Shown piece after piece: positions 13,901-20,947 of a DNA stretch of 20,947 bases; the first letter of the stretch is position 1, and every line of letters begins with the position of its first letter. A program made the position numbers and the translations under genes. A model generated the notes under the pieces. It saw only the letters and a list, made by a program, of their open reading frames with translations. It had not been told where the DNA came from and did no database searches. Origin of the DNA: Chloroflexota bacterium (GTDB taxonomy: Bacteria > Chloroflexota > Dehalococcoidia > Lucifugimonadales > JADFKI01); assembly GCA_009838595.1 (NCBI GenBank), contig VXRI01000157.1:1-20947 (forward strand), read 5' to 3'.

Positions 13901-16900
13901 ATCGCGTCTTCGGGCGCGTGATAATGCCGGGCGCAATGTATGGCGCGATGGCGGCAGCGGCAGCTCTGTCCGAAGGCACGCAATCAGTGGATGTGGAGGA
14001 CTTACAGCTTCACACCGCGATGGCTTTCTCGGATGAGGAAGGCGAAGGCAACACTCAACATGGAGGGCGAAGAATCCAGGCAGTGCTGAGTGCCCCCGAA
14101 AAAGGCAGCGCTCGACAGGTCGAGATATTCAGCAAATCAGAGACAGAAGAGGGATGGACGCTGCATGCAGAAGGCAAGGTGTCAGCCGGTGTCGGGGTGG
14201 CGAGGACATACAAGCGAAAGGATGTTGACACACTCAAGTCGGGCATGGCGACGCAGGATGTAGCAGCGTATTATCGCGCGCGAACAGGAGCAAGCATAGA
14301 TTTCGGGCCGTCATTCCGCACGATTCAGCGCCTCTGGGCGGCAAACGGCGAAGCGGTCGGTGAGATTGCCTCGCCGGACTCCCTCGACATGAGCGGCATA
14401 GACATGCACCCATTGCTGCTCGACGGGTGCTTCCAAGTGCTGTCCGCGGCGCGTCATTCCGCTAGAGGCGAAGACGAAGCGACCTACTTGCCATTCGGCT
14501 GGGAACGGCTGTGGTTGAGACAGCGGCTGCCTGATCGTTTTGTCTGCCACGCCAGATTGCGGGAGACAGCTCGCGAGTCTGAGGAAGGGAGCAGCACGGC
14601 GCCGGAAGTGCTGATCGGCGACCTGCAATTCTACACACTTGACGGCATTGAGATCGGTGGTCTAAGTGGGTACACCGTGAAGAGTGCTACTCGTACCGCG
14701 TTGCTCTCCGAGACCGAAGGGTTGCAAGACCTCCTGTACGAAGTCGTCTGGCGGAACTGCCCACTTGCGGACGGGATGCCCTCGGCCGACTTCCTCACGA
14801 ATCCTTCGGGCGTTGCGACGCAATCCAAGCAGTTCGCAGAGTATCTTGCCGATGAAGGCGTAGATGCCAGAGGACGAGTCGGCTTATTGCGTGACCTTGA
14901 GCGCATGTCTTGGCTTTACTCGCTCTCCGCGTTGGAGAGGCTGGGATGGGAGCGCAAGGCAGGTGATTATATTGAGCCGGAATCTCTGAGGGAGAGCCTG
15001 AGCGTATTACCGGAGCATCGCCGCCTTTTCCGCAGAATGTTCGAATTACTCGCCAGTGCGCGAGTGGTGGATACGGCAGGCGACGGATTTGTGGTCAGGG
15101 TCGGGCCTGGAGACACACTGCCCAGTGAGATGCAGCAGGACATTGCCGGGGTTATCGAGGAGACGAATGCTCGATACTGGCATGGCTCAACCGAAGTGGG
15201 GCTCCTTCGACGGTGTGGAGCTGCTCTTGCAGATGTGCTGACTGGACAGGCAGACGCGCTCACTCTACTGTTCAGCAGCGGGGAACCGACAGCCGGTGAC
15301 CTTTACTTGAAATCGCCGGTCGCACGCGCCGCGAACCGGATGATCGCCGATTCTATTGCCACGCTACTGACAGGACTTCCTGAAGGTCGAAAACTACGGA
15401 TACTGGAAGTGGGCGCTGGAACCGGCGCCGCGACCACGGCCGTGCTGCCGGAACTTCCGGATGGATCCTTCGAATACACCTACACAGACATATCGGCGGG
15501 CTTCTTCTCGGAAGCCGAGTCACGCTTTGGTGGAGACGACGGCTCTATTGAATATCGCGTCCTCGACATCGAAAAGGACGCGGCAGCTCAGGGCTTCGAC
15601 CTTCATTCTTATGATCTCATAATCGCATCTAATGTTCTGCATGCCACACGCCGGCTAGATGATACGCTTGTCCACTGTCGCGAACTGCTCAGGCCGTCGG
15701 GACAGTTGGTCGCCCTAGAAATCCTCGCTGGCACTGGCTGGCAGGATCTCACCTTCGGGCTACTGGACGGCTGGTGGCGCTTTGCCGACGATTACCGCCG
15801 GCATCACGCGCTTGCGGGACCTGTAATCTGGAAGCGTGCGCTCGCCGATACCGGATTCGTTGCGGCTGAAGTGATCGGAGTGGATGAATATAATCCCGAC
15901 GGACTTCTGGACAGGGGCATCGTAGTAGCCAAGGGTCCGGAGCAGGTGAATGAAGCGGCGGGAGCATGGGTCATTGCGGGAGACGGTCGCGGTGTAGCGG
16001 ACGAGCTTGCGGCAGAGTTGGCGAGGCGCAATCAGATCGTAGTGGTGGCAGGTGCCGAAGGGCAATCAACCGGGCAATCGACGGCAAACGAATCCGCGAT
16101 CAGGAGGGCAGTGGTGGATTCACTGAGCCGGGAATCATGGCGCGCCCTGCTCGAGAGCTTGCCTTCGGAAGTGCCCATCAGTGGCATTGTTCATCTTGTC
16201 GCGCTGGACGGGTACGGCGAAGATGCCACCGCCGAAGAGTTCGGAGAAGATGTCAGGCAAATTGGCGGAAGCGCACTTGCGCTGGTGCAGGGCATTAGCG
16301 ATGCTGATGCGACACCTGCTAACGGCATATGGCTCGTCACGCGCGGAGGGCAGGTGCTTGAGCGAGAGCATGGTGGACAACTCGCCGGCGCGATGTTGTG
16401 GGGATTTGGCAAGGTCGTCGCGCAGGAAGCGGGGCATCTGCAACCCAGGATGCTTGATGTCGATCCAGCGAATGAATCACCACTGTCCGCCCTGGTCAAT
16501 GAACTGATGTACCCGGACAACGAGTCGCACATTGCCTACCGCATGAACGATCGGAAGGTAGCGCGCCTCGTGCGCGTGGGCAGCGAAACGGAGCGATTGA
16601 CGCTTCCTGAAGGCTCACGCTGGTCAATGGCACCGGACGCAGGCGGCGACCTGGACGCGTTGCAGGTTTTGGACTTGCCTGAACGCGCGCTTGATCCGCG
16701 AGAGGTTCGTGTTGTCGTGGACGCTGCCGGATTGAATTTCCGCGATGTACTCCGCTCGCTTGGCATTATCGACACCGGACTATTGGGCCGTGAGTTGTGC
16801 GGTCATGTCCTCGAGATCGGCTCCGATGTAACGAGCGTATCCGTGGGTGACCGAGTCGTGGCGCTGGGCTTCGGCACCCTCGGTTCCGAAGCGGATATAC

Positions 16901-19900
16901 ATGAAGAGTTGGTTGCGCCCGCGCCGGCTGGAATGTCAACCGCATATCTTGCCACCATTCCGACCGTATTCGTTACCGCCGCCATTTCGTTCGATCTGGC
17001 GAGGCTGAAGTCGGGAGAGCGAGTGCTTATCCACGCGAGCACAGGTGGCGTGGGGTTGGCGGCAGTCCAGCTTGCGCGCGCCGCCGGAGCGGAAGTGTTC
17101 GCTACAGCAAGCGCCTCGAAACAAGCATATCTGCGCTCCCTGGGCGTCAAGAATGTCTTCGACAGCAGGCAAACGAAGTTCGGGCAGGAAATCCATGAAG
17201 CCACAGGCGGCGAAGGCGTCGATGTAGTGCTGAACAGCCTGACGGGTGAGGGCTTCATCGAGACGAGCCTGTCCTGTCTGACGCATGGAGGCAGATTCAT
17301 AGAGCTTTCAAGGGTGGATATATTGAGCGAAGACGAGATGGCAGCCTTGCGCCCGGATGTGGAATACCACATCCTTGACTTGGATGCTCTGAAGCAGAAC
17401 CAGCCAGAACAAGCCGGGGCGGTCCTGAAATCCGTTATTCACCGGATCGAGACGGGTGAACTGAAGCCTCTAGCTCACAGCCGTTGGTCGATGTCAGAAG
17501 CCGTGTCCGCTATGAAGTTCATGCGCGCGGCGCGGCACATTGGCAAGATTGTTCTTACGAACTCGCCTCTTGAAACTGGGAGACTGCGCGAGGACAGGAC
17601 ATACCTAGTAACCGGCGGTCTCGGCGGCATCGGCTGCGTACTCGCGGACTGGCTGGCAGAGCGCGGCGCAGGCGCAATCGTGCTTAATGGACGCCGCGCC
17701 CCCGATACCGAAGCGCTGGAAACCATCGCAGCGCTGCGTGAACAAGGCGTAACAGTACAGGTTGAACTCGCCGACGTGACGGACATGCAGGCGGTGGATG
17801 CTATGCTTGAACGCATTGACGCGACTCTTCCCCCACTCGCGGGTGTTATTCACAGCGTAGGGGTCTTGTCGGACGCAGCCTTGCCGAACCAGACTTGGGA
17901 CAACTTCCGGCAAGTGCTGTGGCCCAAGATGCTTGGAGCGTGGCATCTGCACCGCGCAACTATGCACCGCGACCTGGAAATGTTCATCGTATTCTCTAGC
18001 GTGGCGGGCGTTATGGGCAACGCCGGGCAAGCTAATCACTCTGCCGCCAACGCATTCCTCGATCAGCTTGCCGTACATCGTCGCGCGCTCGGTCTGCCCT
18101 GTCAGTCGATAGCTTGGGGCGCGTGGTCGGAACTCGGCGAAGCGGCGGAACAGCGGGGGCGCATCGCTGCACAACTGGAAGCGGCAGGCACAGGCTGGAT
18201 TACGCCACAGCAGGGATTGAACGCGCTGGAATCCATCGTGCGACAGGACTTGACGACCGGCATGGTCGCGTCAGTGGATTGGCCGACAATCGCGGAGAAT
18301 AGCAATGAGGCTTCGCCATTCCTCGAAGATCTGATAGCCACATCCGCAGAGGACGCCGTGGAAGAGGATAAATCGTCCGATGATCTGCTGACTCAGTTGC
18401 AAGGCTCGCAGCAAGCCGATTCGGAAAGCATACTGGTCTCGTTCTTGCAAAAGGAACTGCAGGCGGTGATGCGTCTGCCAAGTGCGCCCGCCACATCTGT
18501 GGGCTTCTTCGATCTGGGCATGGACTCTCTGATGTCGGTCGAGCTGAGAAATCGGCTCAACCGCACATTCGCGGGCGAGATAGTCGTCTCCAACACTGCA
18601 GTGTTCGACTATCCGGACATCACTGCGCTCGCCCGTCACCTGGCAGACGAACTCGGTCAGATTGACGATGGCGGTGCGTCCGATGCGGCCGCTTTTGACT
18701 CGCCCGCCCCGATCGCTACTAAGGATGATGATATAGCGATAGTTGGAATGGCTTGCCGTTTCCCGCAGGCGAAGAACCTTTCCGAATACTGGCATCTGTT
18801 GGAGAACGGCACGGATGCGATTACCGACGGACGACCCGATGTTGAGGATGCACCACGCATTCGGGGCGCGTTCGTGGACGGCATTGAGTGGTTCGACTCA
18901 CGTTTCTTCCGTATTGCTCCTATTGAAGCGCGCATGATGGATCCGCGACAGCGGATGATGCTAGAAACAAGCTGGGAGGCTCTGGAAGACGCGGGAATAG
19001 CCCCAGATGGACTGAGAGGCAGCCTCACAGGAGTGTACGTCGGCGTCGGAGATGGCGAATACCGGGAGTTGATTGACGCCAACGGTATGGGAGGCAGCCT
19101 GCTCGGCACGACCGCAAGCGTAACCGCCGGACGGGTCGCATTCGCCTTTGGTCTTGAAGGTCCTGCGATGGCGATCGACATGGCATGCGCGTCTGCATTG
19201 GCGGCAGTGCATCAAGCGATCGCCGCCTTGCAGCGCGGCGAGATTAACCTCGCTCTCGCAGGGGGCGTGAACGCCGTGCTGTCCCCCGCAGTTTCAGACT
19301 TCATGATGGAAGCCGGAATGCTATCCCCCAGTGGGCAGGGACGTCCTTTCGATGCGTCCGCGGACGGCTATGTGCGCGGTGAAGGCTGCGGCATCGTCGT
19401 TTTGAAGCGAGTAAGCGAAGCGGAGGCGAATGGCGACCATATCTGGGGCATCATCAAGGGTTCTGCCGTCAACCAGAACGGTGCGAGCGCCGGACTGACA
19501 GTTCCCAACGGTCCTGCACAGGAGCGCGTCATGCAAGCCGCACTCGAAACGGCTGGCATCTCAGGCGCGGAAGTGGACTATCTCGAAGTTCATGCAGTCG
19601 GGTCTCAACTGGCGGACGCTATCGAGGTGCGCGCCGTCGGGTCAGTGTACGGCAAGGAGCGCGAAGATGACCGGCCGTTGCTGATGGGCACGGTGAAATC
19701 AAACATCGGCCATCTTGAGGCTGCGGCGGGCGTCGCCGGTTTAATAAAGTCCGTGCTTGCGATGAAGGCGCGTGTAATCCCTGCTCAGATTCACTTCAAG
19801 AATCCGAACCCGCAGATTGAGTGGGATCAATGGTCTGTGCGCGTTGCCTCTGAAAAGACCGAATGGCAGCGCCACATCGACAGACCGCCGCGCTCGGCAG

Positions 19901-20947
19901 TGAGCGCGTTCGGAATGTCCGGCACTAACGCCCACCTTATCGTGGAAGGCTACGGAAGCGCAGTGGAAGATTGGACGGCAGGTATCCAAGCGCAGCTGTT
20001 CGGGCCCGTACAACCCGTGTCTGTCTCCCTACCGGATTCGGTTGGGAGTCTGCCGACTTCTGCAGATGGCATATCGGAGCGCACGACTCGTTTCCTGCCT
20101 ATCTCCGGCAAAACCGAGAGCGTACTTCAAGAGCTGGCGAGACAGTACATTTCATGGCTTGACCGTCAGGATGCCGAAACTTCAACACTTGCTGACTTGG
20201 CTTGGACGGCAGGCGTCGGGCGCAGCCACTTCGACCATCGGAGCGGCGTGGTCTTCAGCGATGCCCTGTCCCTGCGAGAGGGCCTGACAAGACTTGCCAA
20301 GCCCAACAGTGCATCCGATGACGCTGAGCGTCAGTCCGCGACAAAGGTTGCGTTCCTGTATTCAGGCGACAGCAGCCGGTGGGTCGGTATGAGCAAAACG
20401 CTGTACGACACTGAGCCGGTTGCGCGCGCCGTTCTCGACCTCTGCGACGCCGTGGTGTTTGCAGAAAGAGGAGAGTCACTGCTTGCTGTGATGTTCGGAA
20501 GTCTTGAATCCGTGGGCGACTTGAATGACGCGGCATGGGCGCAGCCGGCGCTCTATTCGCTGGAGTGCGCGCTTTCAGCACTCTGGGCAAGTGTAGGAAT
20601 ACTGCCGAATGTCTCATTAGGTCGTGGTACGGGTGAGCTTGCGGCGGCGCAGGCGGCGGGCGCATATAGCTTGGAGGACGGGCTGCGCTTCGCAATGGCG
20701 CGCAGCAACTTAATGGCGGTGCTGCCGGGGGGTGACCCGAACCAATCCCTGATGGGGCTGGAAGTGGCTTTCGACGATATTGCAGTCTCACCCCCGTCTC
20801 TGACATTAGTGAGCGGCGTTACGGGGCGAGTGATTGATTCGGACAATCCGTTGGACAGCGCGTATTGGCGTAGGCAGGCGCATGAGTCCGCCGCGCTCGA
20901 AGTCTGCGCCTCCACGCTTGCAGAACTGGGGGTGGACCTGGTTCTGC
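10915..20947 (+). CDS. Type I polyketide synthase, KS-AT-DH-cMT-ER-KR-ACP-KS-(dead AT)-, 3' end outside window
   Basis: One open frame of at least 3344 codons with no stop before the window edge. ATG 10915 is preceded by AAAGAAGGG three bases upstream, and an in-frame TAA lies at 10885. Residues 1-30 have no recognisable docking helix. Module 1 has every domain needed to add one malonyl unit, C-methylate it and reduce it fully. Approximate ranges are KS 31-459, AT 588-880, DH 963-1260, cMT 1262-1680, structural KR 1683-1890, ER 1913-2215, KR 2229-2440 and ACP 2500-2580. A second KS (2607-3013) and an AT-like region (from 3144) follow and look like a degraded duplicate of the first KS-AT. Domain order and the F-F-R-I-x-P-x-E-A motif recall the SupA-type synthases of sponge symbionts, thought to make methyl-branched fatty acids. 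No thioesterase or partner gene is in view. Confidence 0.96.
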   Translation, partial: MITPNDFSISSSQVNVEFSGGTEAVLRNGEPIAVVGIACRFPGANDVSEFWRLLETGANAVSDGVPSSGEGRLGEIFRDTAMQSEASCHVAFIDGVDRFDAPFFRISPVEAHHLDPQQRLMLETSWQALEDAGIDHDGLQGSRTGVYAGISNMDYRGMIMQASDTSEPASSLYTVTGTSYNTAIGRVAFALGLNGPALALDTACSSSLVAIHQAMSALRLGEADLALAGGVHTILSGRLLDLRGNAGMLAPDGRCKTFDAAADGYVRGEGCGIVVLKRLSDAEADGDRIWGVIRGSAVNQDGASTGLTVPSEEAQRHVIEEALHKAGVLPAQVDYVEAHGTGTPVGDPIELRAVAGAYGTGRPTERPLLIGSVKTNFGHLEPAAGVAAVMKVLLSMNKGIIPKHLNFYNPTPAVDWDNLSLRVTATATEWPQYAERAPLAGVSGFGWSGTNAHLIIEGYRPSSEAPESLNGAEWPSGLPRQIAVSALESDDDAAVEVPSKREKRLLPLSGKSDSALRELADRYLTWLDERYDSADSTFLSDMAWTAGVGRSHFTYRTGVTFSDAESLRAELKAVARGEGSDITRTATRVAFVYTGQGSQWLGMGRTLYESEPVVRAVLDRCERVMQEERGTSLLDVMFGNEGAEGDLNDTAWTQPAVYALESALTALWRSIGVEPSVVIGHSLGEFAAAQSAGVFGLEEGLRFVAKRGALLSSVPDLGTMAAIFDSKEKVAAVVSEYNSSTSGVNLSVAVDNGVHQVISGTIEAVDAVSEKFDAEEITVRRLRNQAFHSPLVEPALNELEEAYKSVKVSSPSISLVSNVTGRVVSQGETIDGKYWRRHARNAVQFRSGIETMAELGVDLIIEGGPHAVLGPLVSLVWPDSANGSFSEAPSVLQSMLRLSWDIDPADYDDGFMDAVAGAYNAGLALSFEGLFAGEERRRIKLPGYPFQRERYWIDTPRRIRSATEHPLLGNKHESPRGEVMFETEMFSSDPAWLNDHRVFGRVIMPGAMYGAMAAAAALSEGTQSVDVEDLQLHTAMAFSDEEGEGNTQHGGRRIQAVLSAPEKGSARQVEIFSKSETEEGWTLHAEGKVSAGVGVARTYKRKDVDTLKSGMATQDVAAYYRARTGASIDFGPSFRTIQRLWAANGEAVGEIASPDSLDMSGIDMHPLLLDGCFQVLSAARHSARGEDEATYLPFGWERLWLRQRLPDRFVCHARLRETARESEEGSSTAPEVLIGDLQFYTLDGIEIGGLSGYTVKSATRTALLSETEGLQDLLYEVVWRNCPLADGMPSADFLTNPSGVATQSKQFAEYLADEGVDARGRVGLLRDLERMSWLYSLSALERLGWERKAGDYIEPESLRESLSVLPEHRRLFRRMFELLASARVVDTAGDGFVVRVGPGDTLPSEMQQDIAGVIEETNARYWHGSTEVGLLRRCGAALADVLTGQADALTLLFSSGEPTAGDLYLKSPVARAANRMIADSIATLLTGLPEGRKLRILEVGAGTGAATTAVLPELPDGSFEYTYTDISAGFFSEAESRFGGDDGSIEYRVLDIEKDAAAQGFDLHSYDLIIASNVLHATRRLDDTLVHCRELLRPSGQLVALEILAGTGWQDLTFGLLDGWWRFADDYRRHHALAGPVIWKRALADTGFVAAEVIGVDEYNPDGLLDRGIVVAKGPEQVNEAAGAWVIAGDGRGVADELAAELARRNQIVVVAGAEGQSTGQSTANESAIRRAVVDSLSRESWRALLESLPSEVPISGIVHLVALDGYGEDATAEEFGEDVRQIGGSALALVQGISDADATPANGIWLVTRGGQVLEREHGGQLAGAMLWGFGKVVAQEAGHLQPRMLDVDPANESPLSALVNELMYPDNESHIAYRMNDRKVARLVRVGSETERLTLPEGSRWSMAPDAGGDLDALQVLDLPERALDPREVRVVVDAAGLNFRDVLRSLGIIDTGLLGRELCGHVLEIGSDVTSVSVGDRVVALGFGTLGSEADIHEELVAPAPAGMSTAYLATIPTVFVTAAISFDLARLKSGERVLIHASTGGVGLAAVQLARAAGAEVFATASASKQAYLRSLGVKNVFDSRQTKFGQEIHEATGGEGVDVVLNSLTGEGFIETSLSCLTHGGRFIELSRVDILSEDEMAALRPDVEYHILDLDALKQNQPEQAGAVLKSVIHRIETGELKPLAHSRWSMSEAVSAMKFMRAARHIGKIVLTNSPLETGRLREDRTYLVTGGLGGIGCVLADWLAERGAGAIVLNGRRAPDTEALETIAALREQGVTVQVELADVTDMQAVDAMLERIDATLPPLAGVIHSVGVLSDAALPNQTWDNFRQVLWPKMLGAWHLHRATMHRDLEMFIVFSSVAGVMGNAGQANHSAANAFLDQLAVHRRALGLPCQSIAWGAWSELGEAAEQRGRIAAQLEAAGTGWITPQQGLNALESIVRQDLTTGMVASVDWPTIAENSNEASPFLEDLIATSAEDAVEEDKSSDDLLTQLQGSQQADSESILVSFLQKELQAVMRLPSAPATSVGFFDLGMDSLMSVELRNRLNRTFAGEIVVSNTAVFDYPDITALARHLADELGQIDDGGASDAAAFDSPAPIATKDDDIAIVGMACRFPQAKNLSEYWHLLENGTDAITDGRPDVEDAPRIRGAFVDGIEWFDSRFFRIAPIEARMMDPRQRMMLETSWEALEDAGIAPDGLRGSLTGVYVGVGDGEYRELIDANGMGGSLLGTTASVTAGRVAFAFGLEGPAMAIDMACASALAAVHQAIAALQRGEINLALAGGVNAVLSPAVSDFMMEAGMLSPSGQGRPFDASADGYVRGEGCGIVVLKRVSEAEANGDHIWGIIKGSAVNQNGASAGLTVPNGPAQERVMQAALETAGISGAEVDYLEVHAVGSQLADAIEVRAVGSVYGKEREDDRPLLMGTVKSNIGHLEAAAGVAGLIKSVLAMKARVIPAQIHFKNPNPQIEWDQWSVRVASEKTEWQRHIDRPPRSAVSAFGMSGTNAHLIVEGYGSAVEDWTAGIQAQLFGPVQPVSVSLPDSVGSLPTSADGISERTTRFLPISGKTESVLQELARQYISWLDRQDAETSTLADLAWTAGVGRSHFDHRSGVVFSDALSLREGLTRLAKPNSASDDAERQSATKVAFLYSGDSSRWVGMSKTLYDTEPVARAVLDLCDAVVFAERGESLLAVMFGSLESVGDLNDAAWAQPALYSLECALSALWASVGILPNVSLGRGTGELAAAQAAGAYSLEDGLRFAMARSNLMAVLPGGDPNQSLMGLEVAFDDIAVSPPSLTLVSGVTGRVIDSDNPLDSAYWRRQAHESAALEVCASTLAELGVDLVL
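11005..12291 (+). other. Domain: ketosynthase 1 (intact)
   Basis: Residues 31-459 of the synthase. It carries out decarboxylative Claisen condensation. The catalytic triad is complete: Cys204 in D-T-A-C-S-S-S, His339 in E-A-H-G-T-G-T, and His379 in K-T-N-F-G-H-L-E. The loop between S-D-G (near 75) and the F-I-D-G-V-D-R-F-D strand is shorter than in typical modular KS domains, a feature shared with KS2. Confidence 0.95.
12676..13554 (+). other. Domain: acyltransferase 1 (malonyl-type, intact)
   Basis: Residues 588-880. The nucleophile is Ser682 in G-H-S-L-G-E and the catalytic His is His788 in Q-A-F-H-S. The AFHS form of this motif is the malonyl-CoA signature, as opposed to the YASH form of methylmalonyl-specific domains. 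G-Q-G-S-Q-W near the start (595-600) is normal. Malonyl use fits the presence of a C-methyltransferase, which would supply the branch. Confidence 0.93.
13801..14694 (+). other. Domain: dehydratase (intact)
   Basis: Residues 963-1260, a double hotdog fold. His996 lies in H-R-V-F-G-R-V-I-M-P, an exact HxxxGxxxxP motif. Asp1170 lies in D-G-C-F-Q, an exact DxxxQ motif. F-G-P-S-F near 1130 is also conserved. It should remove water from the 3-hydroxyacyl chain. Confidence 0.93.
15292..15954 (+). other. Domain: C-methyltransferase core
   Basis: Residues 1460-1680. The SAM-binding loop is L-E-V-G-A-G-T-G (1497-1504), followed by Y-T-D-I-S and Y-D-L-I-I-A-S-N-V-L-H-A-T (1566-1578), all usual for polyketide C-methyltransferases. 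The helical lid is in the preceding region, from about 1262. It should methylate the alpha carbon of the beta-keto intermediate. Confidence 0.92.
15961..16584 (+). other. Domain: structural (non-catalytic) ketoreductase half
   Basis: Residues about 1683-1890. A truncated Rossmann fold (W-V-I-A-G-D-G near 1685, G-I-V-H-L-V, L-W-G-F-G-K-V near 1830) without a cofactor loop or active residues. In reducing synthases this half sits before the ER and pairs with the catalytic KR, as here. Confidence 0.75.
16651..17559 (+). other. Domain: enoylreductase
   Basis: Residues 1913-2215, medium-chain reductase fold. G-L-N-F-R-D-V lies near 1939-1945 and the NADPH loop H-A-S-T-G-G-V-G-L-A-A-V-Q-L-A begins at 2040. 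The late motif usually written G-K-x-D reads S-R-V-D at 2132-2135. It should reduce the alpha-beta double bond left by the dehydratase. Confidence 0.92.
17599..18234 (+). other. Domain: ketoreductase with His in place of the catalytic Tyr
   Basis: Residues 2229-2440. T-G-G-L-G-G-I-G (2233-2240) binds NADPH. Lys2338 (W-P-K-M), Ser2362 (F-S-S-V-A-G) and Asn2379 are as expected, but the Tyr of the usual Y-A-A-A-N is His2375 (N-H-S-A-A-N). L-S-D at 2318-2320 keeps the Asp diagnostic of B-type KR domains and there is no A-type Trp. Activity is likely but not assured. Confidence 0.88.
18412..18654 (+). other. Domain: acyl carrier protein
   Basis: Residues about 2500-2580. The phosphopantetheine attachment Ser2538 lies in L-G-M-D-S-L-M-S-V-E-L, a canonical motif. 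Only one carrier protein is visible in the window. Confidence 0.95.
18733..19953 (+). other. Domain: ketosynthase 2 with altered signature motifs
   Basis: Residues 2607-3013. It aligns with KS1 over its whole length. The triad residues remain: Cys2758, His2893 and His2933 (N-I-G-H-L-E), and the Lys before them (Lys2928). But D-T-A-C-S-S-S has become D-M-A-C-A-S-A and H-G-T-G-T has become H-A-V-G-S. It may still condense, or act as a transfer or non-elongating domain. Confidence 0.9.
20344..20947 (+). other. Domain: degenerate acyltransferase 2, inactive, incomplete at window edge
   Basis: Residues 3144 to the edge. Framing segments match AT1 (G-D-L-N-D-A-A-W-A-Q-P-A-L-Y). The nucleophile elbow G-H-S-L-G-E is G-R-G-T-G-E here (3236-3241), so Ser is Gly and His is Arg. 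About 73 residues between F3259 and L3298 are missing relative to AT1, which removes the small subdomain and the catalytic His motif. G-Q-G-S-Q-W is G-D-S-S-R-W. Confidence 0.92.

Noticed and set aside
11536..18795. Many 60-200-codon frames on both strands within the polyketide synthase
   Set aside because: All overlap conserved synthase domains and show no family motifs.
1..20947. CRISPR array, tRNA or rRNA genes, riboswitches
   Set aside because: No regularly spaced repeats, cloverleaf or known aptamer sequence was recognised by eye in any gap; the gaps are all under about 300 bases.

Overview
The window looks like a chromosomal segment of an uncultured bacterium, most plausibly a Chloroflexota of the SAR202/Dehalococcoidia kind or a similar marine or sponge-associated lineage. 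This is inferred from gene content and protein style (coaD followed by a DivIVA-like coiled-coil gene, a lone ArsM, and a SupA-like polyketide synthase); no rRNA or tRNA gene was recognised to confirm it. Genes are closely spaced on both strands and coding DNA is moderately GC-rich. TTG starts with good Shine-Dalgarno sites support two genes.

The left part (1-10300) is ordinary housekeeping and accessory DNA. A small zinc-ribbon gene and lysS (both -) diverge from rsmD, coaD and a DivIVA-like coiled-coil gene (all +; rsmD and coaD overlap by 8 bases). A hairpin terminator separates these from arsM and a two-helix K+ channel with RCK domains (both -). Then come a large lipoprotein metalloprotease, a VOC-fold (glyoxalase-like) protein and an NAD-type SDR (all +), converging on a stand-alone Lon N-terminal (LAN) domain gene (-). 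Several intergenic gaps carry a short dispersed element built on ACAGGAT units, in two places forming an inverted repeat.

The boundary (10320-10914) holds a truncated IS5-type transposase N-terminus bracketed by an 8-base inverted repeat, then a non-coding leader with two mutually exclusive hairpins and a weak promoter candidate.

The right half (10915 to the edge) is a single uninterrupted frame of at least 3344 codons encoding a type I polyketide synthase, cut off by the window end. Its first module is complete: KS-AT-DH-cMT-(structural KR)-ER-KR-ACP, the order of fully reducing, C-methylating synthases such as the SupA group, predicted to build a saturated methyl-branched chain. After the ACP a second KS-AT unit begins that looks like a duplicate of the first. 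KS2 keeps Cys-His-His but has altered signature motifs. AT2 has lost its nucleophilic Ser, its catalytic His and about 73 residues of its small subdomain. This catalytically dead but still open acyltransferase inside an otherwise intact megasynthase is the most unusual thing in the window. A second oddity is a KR with His in place of the catalytic Tyr.
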